Below are positions 7,356-17,739 of a stretch of DNA of 38,512 bases, one piece after another. The stretch spans positions 1 through 38,512 of the forward strand of contig NZ_ALVZ01000178.1 in assembly GCF_000332055.1 (NCBI RefSeq), read 5' to 3'. The position numbers and the translations under genes are program-made. Numbering within the stretch: position 1 is the stretch's first letter; each line of letters starts with the position of its first letter. The notes under the pieces were generated by a model. That model made no database searches and had not been told where the DNA came from. It saw only the letters and a list, made by a program, of their open reading frames with translations. This DNA comes from Xenococcus sp. PCC 7305. Its GTDB lineage: Bacteria; Cyanobacteriota; Cyanobacteriia; Cyanobacteriales; Xenococcaceae.

Positions 7356-8597
7356 ATGAATAATCACCTCAAGAGTCTAAGTCAAATTTTAGAAGAAAAA
7401 TCACAACAAGGCTGGTCTGGTTGTTTAATGATTCCCGAAGCAAAAGATATTTCTGTGGGGTGGAAAATTTATTTGCAAGGCGGAAACATACAATATGCGA
7501 CTAGTACTGTAGCGCAGAAGGAAAGATTAACTTATTTGTGGCAGATAACGCAAACAAAATTAGCTTTCCCCCAATTTACCAACAACAAAATAGACTATCA
7601 ACAATTGTGTCAATGGAGTGCCGAACAAGATTTACCAGAAACAGAATTGAAGCAGCTTTTATTGGAATTATCTAAAGAAGCCTTAAACCAGGTTTTAACT
7701 ATTGAGCAAGCATCTATTATTATTACTGATGAATGTATTTCTGGTGCTACTATGCCGAACTTTACTTGGCAAACACTAGTTCAAAAAGAGTATATTGATT
7801 CTTGGAGAAAAGTTAGAACTTATCTTGATTCTCCTTTATCTTTGCTCTATTTGGCCCAAAATCAAGCGTTTGATTTTTATAAATCTTGGAAAAAGATAAC
7901 TCAGAATAATTCGGATTTCTCCGCTTTTGCCGAAGCCCAAAAATTATCAGACTTTGTCAATCCTTTATTCGAGAAAATTTGTTTATACGATTTAGCTTCA
8001 AGGTTAAATATTGATTATTTAACGATGGCTAAATATTTACAGACTTTTCTTGAACAAGGATTAATTAAAACAGCACCTCGTAATAATAGAAAAGTAACTA
8101 AGTCTACCTCTAAATTTACTCCGAATAAGTCTGTTCGCAAACAAAAAAATCAAGTTGAACATCCATCTATACCGAAAAAAAATATAGCAAAATCTCAAGA
8201 TAAAGTAACAAAAAGAAGACTTCCTATTATAGCTTGTATTGATGATAGTAAGACAGTGCAAACGCAAGTTAAAATGACTTTGCAGCCGGTCGGTTATCGA
8301 GTGATTAGCGTGATTGATGCAACCAATGCGCTAAGGGAACTGTCTCGTAATATGCCAGTTCTAATTTTAATGGATATTAATATGCCTGATATTAATGGGT
8401 ATGACTTATGTAGTATGTTAAAGCGTTCTCAAAAGTTTCATGATGTGCCCATAATTATGTTGACAGGTAGGGATGGAATTATTGATCGTATGCGAGCAAA
8501 ATTGGTAGGGGCAGATAAATATTTAACTAAGCCTTTTGATCCTCAGGATTTGATCAATATGGTACGAAAAAATACCTTATTTGTAATTAACCATTGA
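7356..8597 (+). CDS. pilG: PatA-type response regulator of a pil/tax operon (PATAN domain plus receiver)
   Basis: The 413-residue product has an N-terminal PATAN/DUF4388-type region (LEEKSQQGWSGCLMI onward), a helical middle, a Lys/Ser-rich linker (about 245-288) and a C-terminal CheY-like receiver with acidic pair D296/D297, phospho-acceptor D340 (LMDINMP) and K392 (LTKPFDP). PatA/PilG/PixG proteins are output regulators of cyanobacterial type IV pilus phototaxis and motility, and in Synechocystis they head the same gene order. It is first of five same-strand genes with short gaps. Naming pilG rather than pixG rests on the GAF-less MCP in this operon. Confidence 0.88.
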   Translation: MNNHLKSLSQILEEKSQQGWSGCLMIPEAKDISVGWKIYLQGGNIQYATSTVAQKERLTYLWQITQTKLAFPQFTNNKIDYQQLCQWSAEQDLPETELKQLLLELSKEALNQVLTIEQASIIITDECISGATMPNFTWQTLVQKEYIDSWRKVRTYLDSPLSLLYLAQNQAFDFYKSWKKITQNNSDFSAFAEAQKLSDFVNPLFEKICLYDLASRLNIDYLTMAKYLQTFLEQGLIKTAPRNNRKVTKSTSKFTPNKSVRKQKNQVEHPSIPKKNIAKSQDKVTKRRLPIIACIDDSKTVQTQVKMTLQPVGYRVISVIDATNALRELSRNMPVLILMDINMPDINGYDLCSMLKRSQKFHDVPIIMLTGRDGIIDRMRAKLVGADKYLTKPFDPQDLINMVRKNTLFVINH

Positions 8598-8720
8598 TAA
8601 ATTGGCCATTATTAATGAATCTCTTATCTGTTAGCTAGCTAATCATTTTGGGAAGAATAGAGAATATACTGATTACTTACATAAAATACTAATAAATTCT
8701 ATTAGGAGTTTCATCGGAAA

Positions 8721-9089
8721 ATGGCAAAAAAGATACTGATTGTTGAAGATACTCATGCTGAACAACAAATGATTTCGGCATTATTGACTCATGCAGGATT
8801 TACTGTAGCTATAACTGATAGTGCAGAATCTGCTTGGAAATGGCTAGAGGAAAATTCTATTCCTAACTTAATTTTGTTAGATATCGTTATGCCAGGAGAA
8901 AGTGGTTTAGATCTCTGCCGTAAAATTCGTGATCACGAGCAATGGAAAGATATTCCTATTCTGTTTTGTAGCTCAAAATCAGAAGATTTTGACCGTTTTT
9001 GGGCTTTAAGACAAGGTGGTAATGAATATATTACCAAGCCTTATGCTCCACAAAAGCTAATTGAAGCTGTAGCTCAACATGTAGTCTGA
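8721..9089 (+). CDS. pilH: CheY-like single-domain response regulator
   Basis: The 122-residue product is a lone receiver domain with E9/D10, phospho-acceptor D54 (LLDIVMPGESG), switch Ser in CSSKSED and K106 (ITKPYAP). It is the second gene of the chemosensory operon, matching the pilH/pixH position. It probably takes phosphate from the CheA-type kinase at 12309-15734 and works alongside or against the PatA-type regulator. A GGAG-type ribosome site (TTAGGAGTTTC) lies upstream. Confidence 0.9.
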   Translation: MAKKILIVEDTHAEQQMISALLTHAGFTVAITDSAESAWKWLEENSIPNLILLDIVMPGESGLDLCRKIRDHEQWKDIPILFCSSKSEDFDRFWALRQGGNEYITKPYAPQKLIEAVAQHVV

Positions 9090-9173
9090 TCTGGAAAATT
9101 AGATAGCAGTTAATCTTATTTTAGTTTTTACATTTTAGAGATTATTATTATTGAGTATTTATCTTCTGAAATA

Positions 9174-9644
9174 ATGCAAGAATATTTTTGTGCCGGACTT
9201 TCTAACAATATTTACTTAGGGCTATCTTTGGAACATGTAGATAAGCTAATTCAATTCCAAGCAACAGATATTTGCGTGATTCCTGGGATAGAAGATTTTT
9301 GGCTGGGAGTTATTAACTATAAAAGTTCTTTGTTGTGGATTTTGGACATAGAGAAGTTGTGTGATCCTAGTAAAAATGAGCTAAAAACAAAATCGGAACA
9401 GACTGCATTAATTGTAAATTACTCAATGGAAAATATCCAGAAAAAAGTAGCTTTAATTGTTGAAAGTTTGGAAGGCGTTGTCGAGCTGAATTCAAATCAA
9501 GAGCAATTATCTTTCTCGACTGATTTTCCAAGATTGCAGAATATATGTGATGCAGTTATTCAACAAAATGAAAAAGTGATTAACCTTGTTAATACAGAAA
9601 TTTTATTAGAACAATTATCACAGCAATCCTTGTTGTCTATATAA
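9174..9644 (+). CDS. pilI: CheW-like coupling protein
   Basis: The 156-residue product is a single CheW domain: an N-terminal strand with [13 protein letters not shown], the conserved core [27 protein letters not shown], and the later [14 protein letters not shown] strand. CheW proteins link the chemoreceptor tips to the CheA kinase. It lies between the cheY-like and MCP genes in the order typical of cyanobacterial tax operons, 25 bp before the MCP gene. A strong ribosome site is not apparent. Confidence 0.88.
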   Translation: MQEYFCAGLSNNIYLGLSLEHVDKLIQFQATDICVIPGIEDFWLGVINYKSSLLWILDIEKLCDPSKNELKTKSEQTALIVNYSMENIQKKVALIVESLEGVVELNSNQEQLSFSTDFPRLQNICDAVIQQNEKVINLVNTEILLEQLSQQSLLSI

Positions 9645-9669
9645 TTACTATTTTTTAAAGATAAATATC

Positions 9670-12240
9670 ATGTCTAATAGTCAATCTTCTTCTGATAATT
9701 ACGCAGTTAGTAATAATAAAAATGTTGATCTTAATATTGTTGAAAAGGTCATTGTTGCCAATAGCTTAGAGCAAGAAGGGAATATTGCTGAAGCAATTGC
9801 AGCCTATCAGGAAATTGTTGAGTTGGATCAAGGTGGTCCCTATGGAAATGTTGCGCAACAAGCTCTTGATAATTTAAATGATATTTCCGATGTCTCTTCA
9901 GAATTTATCACGGCAAATGTTGGAGAAATTATTGGGGAAGATCCTACAATTATTAATGTAGAAAATCCCATTGCCCAATCGAAACCTAATCGCCCAGAAT
10001 TACTAAATTTTTTCTACGATTTGCCAATTCGGCGTAAACAGTTTACAACAGTGCTTGCTACCCAATTATTCTCCGTATTGGGAGTTGTCGGTATAGGTGC
10101 TTTGCTGATTATTAATACAGGAAGAAATCAGTTGTTGCAACAGGCCAGTTCTGAGTTAGAAGTTGCGAAAATTAACTATGGAATTAAAATTAACCAAATG
10201 GGATTTGGTTTTGCAGGTCAGGCCGACAATAAAATTTTAATTGATGCCGCAACTAATAAACAACCGAGTTCTGCTGCTAAATTGGTTTTGATTCGAGAGA
10301 CTTGGAAAAGACAAATTGAATTCGCAACTTTAGTAGATGAGAATGCTAAAATAATCAGTAATGCTGGGCTAGCTCGTTATGGAGAAAAATTTGACCCCCA
10401 AGGGTTAGTAACTCAAGCATTGAAAAATGATCGTCAGATTAAAAGTACAGAAGTTATTTCTTATCAGGATCTTTTTGCGGAAAGTCCCCGTTTTGCAGAA
10501 TTAATTTTAAAGGAAAAACAAAGTACCACTAGTAAAGAAGATATTTTGTTAGTCCGTTATACTGTTACTCCAGTAAAGGATGATGGAGGAATCAAACTTG
10601 GAGCCTTGATTTCTGGCGATATTGTCAAATCCCCTATTGTGGCCAAAACATTAGAATCATTTAAAGGTGGTTATAGTGGAGTTTATCAGATTGACTCCGA
10701 TGGTAAATTTAAGCCGGCAGTTTCTCTAGTGCAAGCAAAAAATGGCAAAGTTCAATCACAATTGATTTCTGATATTTCACTGATTGAGCAGGCCGCAGCC
10801 AGTAATGAGATGGTTACAGGAATCAGCAAAATTAATGGCAAAACTCATACCTTAGCCGCTCAATCTATCTCAAATTATGCTGGAAGACCGATCGCTGTTC
10901 TGGTCAGAGGTACAGCTCATGATAGCCTCAATGCGTTGATCTTCAACAGTTTAGCTATCCAAGGTCTTGTCTTACTCGTAGTAGTTGCTATTAGCGGCGC
11001 GATCGCAAATTATTTAGGCAATGAGATCTCCCAACCGATTGAGAAGCTGCAGCGCATGGCTCAAGACTTTGCTTCTGGAGATCGCAATGTGAGAGCTAAA
11101 GTAAAAAGTCAGGATGAGGTTGGTCGATTAACTCAGACTTTTAATCGCATGGCTGATAGCATTGTGGCCTCAGAAACAGAATTAATGAGAATTTCTGAGG
11201 AACAACAATTAGAAACTGAGCAACAACGTCAGGCCAAAGAAAGCCTTCAACAAGAAGTGATGAGTCTGCTGCTGCAAATTGAAGGCGCGCAACAAGGAGA
11301 TTTAACTGTTAAAGCTCCGATGACAGAAGGGGTGGTTGGTTCTATTGCCGATGCATTCAACTCTACGATTAGTAACTTAAGAGACTTGGTGTTGAAAGTG
11401 CAAAAGGTTTCCAATGAAGTTAATGAACTCTCCCAAAATAGTGAAAATTCGATCAATCAGCTATCGACTAAAGCAGGAGATCAAGTAGGTGTCATTAACG
11501 TGACCCTCAATAAGATTTCCCAGATTAATAATTCTATTCAAGAAGTAGATGGCTCCACTCAAAAAGCTGCCAAAATTGCTAGGGTCGCTCGCAACAAAGC
11601 CCAAAAAGGCGATTGGATTGTCGAGCAAACTGTAGAAAGTATTGAAAATATTAGGACTACTGTCGCAGGAACAACGAAAAAAGTTAAACAACTAGCCGAA
11701 TCCTCTCAGGAAATCGCCCAAATTGTCGAAATTATTTCAGGAATATCCGAAAAAACTAACTTGCTCGCATTTAATGCTTCGATTGAAGCTTCGCGCGCGG
11801 GAGAGCATGGAGAAGGTTTCCGCATTGTCGCGGAAGAAGTAAGGGGGCTAGCAGATCGAGTCACCGAATCGACTAAGGATATTCAACATTTGGTCACCAA
11901 TATTCAAAAAGAAACTGCAGAAGTGTTGCAAGCTATGGAGCAGGGTAATGCCCAAGTCGTTCATGGCACTGATCTTGTCCATAAAACAAAACTAACTCTC
12001 AATAGTATTGTGGCGATTAGCGAACAGATTGACGAGCAATTACAATTCATCTCCTCTAATACAACCGAGCAAAGTCAATCTTCTCAAGACGTTAACCTAA
12101 AAATGGTTGATGTGGCAGGTATTACAGAAAATACTTCAACAGAAGCAAAAGAGGTGGCCCGCTCCCTACAAGAATTGGTCAAAGAAGCGGAAATGCTGAG
12201 GCTATCTGTTTCCCAGTTCCGTGTAGAAGCCAGAACCTAA
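9670..12240 (+). CDS. pilJ: Methyl-accepting chemotaxis protein, PilJ type
   Basis: The 856-residue receptor has a cytoplasmic N-terminal region with a TPR-like helix pair ([17 protein letters not shown]), TM1 at about 125-150, an extracytoplasmic sensor of about 270 residues, TM2 at about 422-447, a HAMP domain (to about 500), and a methyl-accepting coiled coil whose hairpin tip reads [20 protein letters not shown] and EEVRGLADR. No bilin-binding GAF domain is present, unlike PixJ, so the nearest functional match is PilJ, which governs pilus biogenesis and motility in Synechocystis. The ligand is unknown. The receptor lies 68 bp upstream of its kinase gene. Confidence 0.9.
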   Translation: MSNSQSSSDNYAVSNNKNVDLNIVEKVIVANSLEQEGNIAEAIAAYQEIVELDQGGPYGNVAQQALDNLNDISDVSSEFITANVGEIIGEDPTIINVENPIAQSKPNRPELLNFFYDLPIRRKQFTTVLATQLFSVLGVVGIGALLIINTGRNQLLQQASSELEVAKINYGIKINQMGFGFAGQADNKILIDAATNKQPSSAAKLVLIRETWKRQIEFATLVDENAKIISNAGLARYGEKFDPQGLVTQALKNDRQIKSTEVISYQDLFAESPRFAELILKEKQSTTSKEDILLVRYTVTPVKDDGGIKLGALISGDIVKSPIVAKTLESFKGGYSGVYQIDSDGKFKPAVSLVQAKNGKVQSQLISDISLIEQAAASNEMVTGISKINGKTHTLAAQSISNYAGRPIAVLVRGTAHDSLNALIFNSLAIQGLVLLVVVAISGAIANYLGNEISQPIEKLQRMAQDFASGDRNVRAKVKSQDEVGRLTQTFNRMADSIVASETELMRISEEQQLETEQQRQAKESLQQEVMSLLLQIEGAQQGDLTVKAPMTEGVVGSIADAFNSTISNLRDLVLKVQKVSNEVNELSQNSENSINQLSTKAGDQVGVINVTLNKISQINNSIQEVDGSTQKAAKIARVARNKAQKGDWIVEQTVESIENIRTTVAGTTKKVKQLAESSQEIAQIVEIISGISEKTNLLAFNASIEASRAGEHGEGFRIVAEEVRGLADRVTESTKDIQHLVTNIQKETAEVLQAMEQGNAQVVHGTDLVHKTKLTLNSIVAISEQIDEQLQFISSNTTEQSQSSQDVNLKMVDVAGITENTSTEAKEVARSLQELVKEAEMLRLSVSQFRVEART

Positions 12241-12308
12241 AAAATCAAATCTCAAACCGCAAATTTCGAATTTATTGAAACTAGGCAATTTATCCTGTAG
12301 AGCTACTT

Positions 12309-15300
12309 ATGAGCTTCCAATTAGACCCCGCTGTTCTTGCTAGTATTACTCAAGAAGCCCGTCAATGTTTTCTCGATGAAGATGCTCCAGAATATCTTCA
12401 AACACTAATTGAGGGTTTACAACAACAGGCTAACTCCCCCGACTTTACCTCATTATTACGAGCCGCTCATTCTCTCAAGGGTGGAGCTGGGTTAGCGGGG
12501 ATCCCCAGTTTGCAAGAACTGGCTCATAAACTAGAGGATGTACTTAAATTATTAGAACAAGGTGAGATTACTAGTATTGATTTGGGTTGGGATTTAGTTT
12601 CCCAGGTGATCGACGAAACATCCTTTGTGTTAACTCAAGCCAGAACAGTTCCTGAAGTAGCAGTTAGCCCTACATTAATCCTTGATTTGGATGCTTTTAA
12701 TCAGCTTAATTCACAAAGAGTCGAACCTCAAGATCAACCAATTCACCGGCAAAACCAAGTCAATGATCTTGTCATTAAAACTTTAAATGAAGATTTAGAG
12801 ACCCAACTACTAGAGATCGACGAGTTGGATGAGGATTTACCCGAGGAGATGATCCTTCAAGTTTTAGCCAGTTTTTACGACGAATGCTTATTTTTAAGCG
12901 AAACTTTGAATGTCTCTTGGTTAGCAGAAATCATCTCTGTCGCTCAAACACTCATATCTGAAATGAGTGTTGCTGAGGCTTTGTTGGGAACAAAGCAAAT
13001 TATCCCAGAAATACGAAATCAAAGAGATTTATATTTAACGAATTCAACTGAGTCTGCAGATTTTGAATTAGCAATAGAGCAAAATGAGGTTCAAAACAAT
13101 AATTTTGTTGTTAATGCTTTGAATGAAGATCTTGAACGTCAACTCCTAGAGATAGAAGAGTTGGCTGAAGATTTTCCAGAGGAGATTATTTCTCAAGGTT
13201 TAGCTAACTTTTATGACGAATGCTTATTTTTAAGCGAAACCTTGAATGTCTCTTGGTTAGAAGAAACCATCTCTATCGCTCAAAATCTCACTTCGGATAT
13301 GGACGCTGTTGGGGCATTAGAGATAACGAAAGGGATTATTACAGAAATACGGGAGCAACGAGATTTATTTTTAACTAGTTCGACAGCAACTGGAGACCTT
13401 GAATTAGCAACAGAGCAGAATGAGGTTCAAAATCATGACTTTGTCATCAATGCTTTGAATGGAGAGCTTGAAGCCGCATTTTCGGTAATAGAAGAGTTGA
13501 GTGAAAATTTGCCCGAAGATGCGATTGTCGATTTTTTGGCTGATTTTCACGAAAAATGCTTATTCTTAAGTGAGACTTTGGATTTACCCTGGATTGCTGC
13601 CAAAATTTCTAACCTAGAAGAGGTTTTAGAGATTTTTCCGCCATTTCAAGTTCTATTCCTCGCTAAAGAAGTCATTAGCGAATTGCGATCGCAGAAAGCT
13701 AGATATCTTCAAGAACTCACTGGAGAAGAGCCGAAAACCCCAGGAGATGAGTTTTTCCCAGAATCAGATGATGCCGATACCCCTTCGGCAATCTTTAAAT
13801 TTAATCAATCAGATTTGGCCAATACCCGCAACAAACCTAAAATTCAACTGAGAATTCCGCTGCAAAATATAGAGAATATGACCAATAATGTTGAGGAGTT
13901 AATAATCATTGAATCTCGACTCAATTTGGGGCAAAAACAATTGCAGCAAGCTCAAAAAAGACTCCAAAAGCTTAATAGTCAATTTGAGCCAATCCGCGAA
14001 CAAGTGCAAAATTTCTATAATCAATTAGCTATTAATTCAGAATTTGGCACGGTCAAAGCAGGCAGAAGTTTCTCTTCATTTTCCCATTCCTCGAATCGAT
14101 TCATCTCATCTAACCCGAACCGAGAGCATAAAACCCACCAAACACAAGCTCGCGAGTTTGACTCTCTAGAATTAGATCGTTACACTGAACTTCATAGTAG
14201 TTTGCAATCCTTCCAAGAATTGATGCTGCAAATTCAAGAGACCCGTCGAGATATTGAGTTAATTAATCGTAATTCTTTTGAAAATTTGGAACAGGTTAAA
14301 AAGAATCTGGGTGGTCTTTATGAGAATGTCACAGAATCTCGTCTCGTCCCCTTCAAAGCTCTGGCAAAAAGGTTTATTCCTCAAATTCAATCGCTCAATC
14401 GTCGCTACAACAAATCAGTGGTTTTAGAGATTCAAGGTGAAGATACCCTAATTGACCAAATATTATTGGAACAGTTGCAAACTCCTTTGACTCATTTATT
14501 AAATAATGCCTTTGATCATGGGATTGAATCGACGGAAGAGCGCATTGCCAATGGGAAGTCGGAAATAGCTCATATTTTGTTGCAAGCCGTAATTAAAAAT
14601 AATCAATTAGACATCTCTTTACAGGATGATGGTCGAGGAATCAACTTAAGCAAAGTTCACGAAAAAGCCATCAATAAGGGTATTTGTGATGCTGATCTTG
14701 AATTTGAGCAATTATCGCGCAAAGAGATGCTGACTTGGATTTTTCAACCGGATTTTTCCACCGCCGATCAGGTAAGTGAAATTTCTGGTCGAGGCATGGG
14801 AATGGATATTGTTCGCAGTCAAATTCTCAAATTACGAGGTAGTTTAGATATCGACACCAAATTAAATTTTGGTACGACCTTTATTCTGAAATTACCGCTA
14901 AATATTAGTTTAGTCTCCGTGCTGCTAGTGCAATTGCAGAATCGAATGGTTGCTATTCCCAATAGTAGTATTCGAGAAACCTTACTTTACGGAGAATTGC
15001 CAATTATCGATCACGAAAATCCTACTCTAATATGGCAAGAGCAAGTGATTCCTCTAGCTTCGATCGCAAGTCTTTTACCTTGTCCGAGAGAACCCCTAAG
15101 TGTTGGCAAGCCCAAGGTGGGAATTATTTTGGAGGGAAGTTTTGGTCATTTTGCGATCGCTGTAGATGGCCTAGTCTCCACAGAGAATCTCATTGTCAAA
15201 CCTTTTGATGACACGATTCCCATCCCGCCTTATCTCGCCGGCTGTACTATTTTAGGTACAGGTGAAGTTGTCCCCGTCATCTTACCTCAAGGATTTGAAA

Positions 15301-15734
15301 TATCTAACTTAAAGGCAATTTCGGCTCAGCCTGCCGCGATCTCTAGCCGTCAAGACGAAAATACAGTACCGACTATTATGGTGGCAGAAGATTCTGTTGC
15401 TACTCGCAAGTTACTCGAAAAAATCCTGATCTCTGTCGGTTGTGATGTTATCTTATGTCGTGATGGACAAGAAGCAATAGAGCAATTTACGCTTCATTAT
15501 GAAAAAATTTCTGTGGTAATCTCTGATGTCGAAATGCCCAGGCGTAATGGATTTGAACTATTAGAAGCAATCAAAACCCATGCTGAGGGTCAGACAATTC
15601 CCGTGGTGATGGTAACCTCCAGAACAGGCGATCGCCATCGACAAAAAGCTGAGCACTTGGGCGCAAATGCTTATCTCGGCAAACCCCTGCAACCTCAAGA
15701 ACTATTAACTACAATTTCCTCATTTATCAGCTAA
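12309..15734 (+). CDS. pilL: CheA-type hybrid histidine kinase (PilL-like) with expanded helical repeats
   Basis: The 1141-residue product has an N-terminal Hpt domain (phospho-accepting H54 in AAHSLKGGA), three tandem copies of a 112-residue helical unit beginning at residues 159, 271 and 383, a dimerisation/coiled-coil region, a CheA-type ATPase domain (N box about 727-740, LLNNAFDHGIE; G box GRGMGMD at 827-833), a CheW-like domain, and a C-terminal receiver (D1028, phospho-acceptor D1073). It is the last gene of the operon. It should autophosphorylate, pass phosphate to its own receiver and to the CheY/PatA regulators, and couple to PilJ through PilI. In Synechocystis pilL lies apart from pilGHIJ; here it is contiguous. 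Confidence 0.92.
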   Translation: MSFQLDPAVLASITQEARQCFLDEDAPEYLQTLIEGLQQQANSPDFTSLLRAAHSLKGGAGLAGIPSLQELAHKLEDVLKLLEQGEITSIDLGWDLVSQVIDETSFVLTQARTVPEVAVSPTLILDLDAFNQLNSQRVEPQDQPIHRQNQVNDLVIKTLNEDLETQLLEIDELDEDLPEEMILQVLASFYDECLFLSETLNVSWLAEIISVAQTLISEMSVAEALLGTKQIIPEIRNQRDLYLTNSTESADFELAIEQNEVQNNNFVVNALNEDLERQLLEIEELAEDFPEEIISQGLANFYDECLFLSETLNVSWLEETISIAQNLTSDMDAVGALEITKGIITEIREQRDLFLTSSTATGDLELATEQNEVQNHDFVINALNGELEAAFSVIEELSENLPEDAIVDFLADFHEKCLFLSETLDLPWIAAKISNLEEVLEIFPPFQVLFLAKEVISELRSQKARYLQELTGEEPKTPGDEFFPESDDADTPSAIFKFNQSDLANTRNKPKIQLRIPLQNIENMTNNVEELIIIESRLNLGQKQLQQAQKRLQKLNSQFEPIREQVQNFYNQLAINSEFGTVKAGRSFSSFSHSSNRFISSNPNREHKTHQTQAREFDSLELDRYTELHSSLQSFQELMLQIQETRRDIELINRNSFENLEQVKKNLGGLYENVTESRLVPFKALAKRFIPQIQSLNRRYNKSVVLEIQGEDTLIDQILLEQLQTPLTHLLNNAFDHGIESTEERIANGKSEIAHILLQAVIKNNQLDISLQDDGRGINLSKVHEKAINKGICDADLEFEQLSRKEMLTWIFQPDFSTADQVSEISGRGMGMDIVRSQILKLRGSLDIDTKLNFGTTFILKLPLNISLVSVLLVQLQNRMVAIPNSSIRETLLYGELPIIDHENPTLIWQEQVIPLASIASLLPCPREPLSVGKPKVGIILEGSFGHFAIAVDGLVSTENLIVKPFDDTIPIPPYLAGCTILGTGEVVPVILPQGFEISNLKAISAQPAAISSRQDENTVPTIMVAEDSVATRKLLEKILISVGCDVILCRDGQEAIEQFTLHYEKISVVISDVEMPRRNGFELLEAIKTHAEGQTIPVVMVTSRTGDRHRQKAEHLGANAYLGKPLQPQELLTTISSFIS
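12783..13715 (+). repeat. Three in-frame 336-bp (112-residue) repeats in the CheA-type kinase
   Basis: The motif LNEDLE/LNGELE recurs at 12783, 13119 and 13455, exactly 336 bp apart each time, with FYDECLFLSETLNVSWL-like sequence at the same offset in each copy. Copies one and two are closest; copy three has diverged. None carries an HxxKG phosphotransfer motif. Confidence 0.9.
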
Positions 15735-15857
15735 TGCTGCTGCGCGTAAGTAATAAGTAATAAGTTTTTCAATTTCTAATGGTTTGCTCACATTTGCTAT
15801 CTGTGCAATTTTGTAGTCTGTGCTAATATCTGTGTAAATTCATCATTCTTTGGGAAC

Positions 15858-16355
15858 ATGGGTAAGGTTCTAGTGCTGAATGCCTCCTATGAGCCACTAA
15901 ACATAACTAGTTGGCGAAGGGCGGTTGTGCTACTATTAAAGGGCAAAGCTGAACGACTCGAATATACGGATCATTTTCTCTACTCGAATTTTCCTTTACC
16001 GACAGTAATTCGTCTGCTTTACTATGTGAGGATACCTTACAAGGAAATCCCCCTGACCCGGCGCAACATTCTAGAGCGTGATCGCCATAGCTGTCAATAC
16101 TGCACACTCAAAGGAGATCAACTGACCCTAGACCATATCATGCCCCGTTCTCGTGGCGGAAAAGATAGTTGGGAGAATCTGGTGGCGGCCTGTGTTCGTT
16201 GTAATGTCAGAAAAGGCAACCGTACCCCTAAAGAAGCAAGAATGACTTTGATTCGTCAACCTCGCAAACCTCACAGTAGTTTATATTTCGAGTTGATTAA
16301 ACATACTCAGGGCGATCGCAATCAAGAATGGAAGAAATACGCGATCGGAATTTAG
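15858..16355 (+). CDS. HNH endonuclease domain protein
   Basis: The 165-residue product begins VLVLNASYEPLNITSWRRAV, common to a widespread bacterial HNH family, and has a zinc-binding HNH nuclease core: CQYC, LTLDHIMPRSRGG, WENLVAACVRCN. All expected Cys, His and Asn residues are present. The natural substrate of this stand-alone housekeeping-type family is not established. There is no adjacent methyltransferase or phage gene, so a restriction or homing role is not supported. Confidence 0.9.
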   Translation: MGKVLVLNASYEPLNITSWRRAVVLLLKGKAERLEYTDHFLYSNFPLPTVIRLLYYVRIPYKEIPLTRRNILERDRHSCQYCTLKGDQLTLDHIMPRSRGGKDSWENLVAACVRCNVRKGNRTPKEARMTLIRQPRKPHSSLYFELIKHTQGDRNQEWKKYAIGI

Positions 16356-16486
16356 GTATTATCTTGAGATATTAAATCACCACATAATCCGGAAAACCCA
16401 TGATAAACTCGTAAGATATAAAAATCCTAAGTATTGTAAATTTTATACCTGTATCTCGGTAATTCGGAAATTACCATCCATCTAAA

Positions 16487-17725
16487 ATGTCCTCTAATAT
16501 ATCTGCTAGTACTTCTAAAAACAATCGTCGGGAAAAAAATCATCCTAGGCCAGCTATGGGTATAGTTGATGCTTCCGCAAAAAAAGAAGAAGGGTTTGTA
16601 GAACTTGAGACAGAGGGAAATTTTGACCTGATAACTAAAAAACTACAAATCGTTTTGGGAAAACATCAAGGGGAGCGTCAAATAGTCGTTATTCAAGATT
16701 TTCCCGACCCTGATGCTCTTTCTAGTGCTTGGGCCTATAAGCTAATCGCTGAAAAACATAGTATTGACTGCGATATTGTTTATGGAGGTATCCTTTCCCA
16801 TCAGGAAAATGTCGCCTTGGTTAAGCTCACTAATTTGCCTATCAAGAGAATTAGCGCCGAATCACTTAAAAAAGAAGATTTATCTATTTACCAAGGAGCT
16901 GTCTTGATAGATAGTCAGGGGACTAATAGTCAATTGTACTCTGTTGTCGAACAAGCCAAAATACCTCTGATTGTCGTGATCGATCATCATGCCAAACAAA
17001 ATGATTTGGATGCTGAGTTTATCGACTTGCGACCTCAAACCCGTGCTACGGCGACAATATTGACTCAATATATCCAACAGGGACTGCTGAATTTTAATAG
17101 TAGTAATCAACAGCATACTCAATGTGCTACGGCTTTGATGCATGGGCTGCGTTCCGACACTAATTGTTTAATGCAGGCACAACAGGAAGATTTTTTAGCT
17201 GCTGCTTATCTGAGTCGTTTTTACGATTCCCAACTTCTCAATGCGGTCTTACAATCTGCTCGCTCTCGTAGAGTAATGGATGTCATTGAAAGAGCTCTCA
17301 GCAATCGAATTATCAAGAATAACTTCTCTCTTTCAGGCGTCGGCTATTTACGTTACGATGATCGCGATGCCATTCCTCAAGCGGCGGATTTTTTAGTTAC
17401 CGAAGAAGATATTCACACTGCGGTGGTTTATGGAATCGTTCATGATGAGGATAATGACATTGAATTGGTAATTGGTTCCCTCAGAACAGCCAAAATAACT
17501 TTAGATCCTGATGAATTTATTAAAGAAGCTTTGGGTAAAGATGCTCAGGGAAGGTTTTTCGGTGGTGGTCGTTATATGGCTGGTGGGTTTGAAATTCCGA
17601 TCGGATTTTTAGGCAGTTTTAATGATAATTCCAGTTATGCCAAGTTGAAATGGGAAGTGTTTGACCGGCAAATCCAACAAAAGCTGCTTCGTTTAGTTAA
17701 TCCGGATAATAATTTAACTTTATAG
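16487..17725 (+). CDS. DHH/DHHA1 phosphoesterase (NrnA-like)
   Basis: The 412-residue product has the DHH phosphoesterase motifs: IQDFPDPDALSSAWA (motif I), VLIDSQGTN (motif II), VVIDHHAK (the DHH-type motif), and a C-terminal DHHA1 domain ending in GRFFGGGRYMAGGFEIP. NrnA-type proteins degrade nano-RNAs or pAp; other DHH families cleave cyclic dinucleotides. It is longer than NrnA because of an N-terminal extension of about 70 residues and a C-terminal tail. The ABC permease gene starts 15 bp after its stop codon, so transcription may be shared. The exact substrate cannot be told from sequence. Confidence 0.87.
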   Translation: MSSNISASTSKNNRREKNHPRPAMGIVDASAKKEEGFVELETEGNFDLITKKLQIVLGKHQGERQIVVIQDFPDPDALSSAWAYKLIAEKHSIDCDIVYGGILSHQENVALVKLTNLPIKRISAESLKKEDLSIYQGAVLIDSQGTNSQLYSVVEQAKIPLIVVIDHHAKQNDLDAEFIDLRPQTRATATILTQYIQQGLLNFNSSNQQHTQCATALMHGLRSDTNCLMQAQQEDFLAAAYLSRFYDSQLLNAVLQSARSRRVMDVIERALSNRIIKNNFSLSGVGYLRYDDRDAIPQAADFLVTEEDIHTAVVYGIVHDEDNDIELVIGSLRTAKITLDPDEFIKEALGKDAQGRFFGGGRYMAGGFEIPIGFLGSFNDNSSYAKLKWEVFDRQIQQKLLRLVNPDNNLTL

Positions 17726-17739
17726 TCAAAATTGCACAA

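Noticed and set aside
9670-12240. PixJ-type phytochrome photoreceptor
   Set aside because: There is no GAF domain or bilin-binding Cys motif; the extracytoplasmic domain and single HAMP fit PilJ better.
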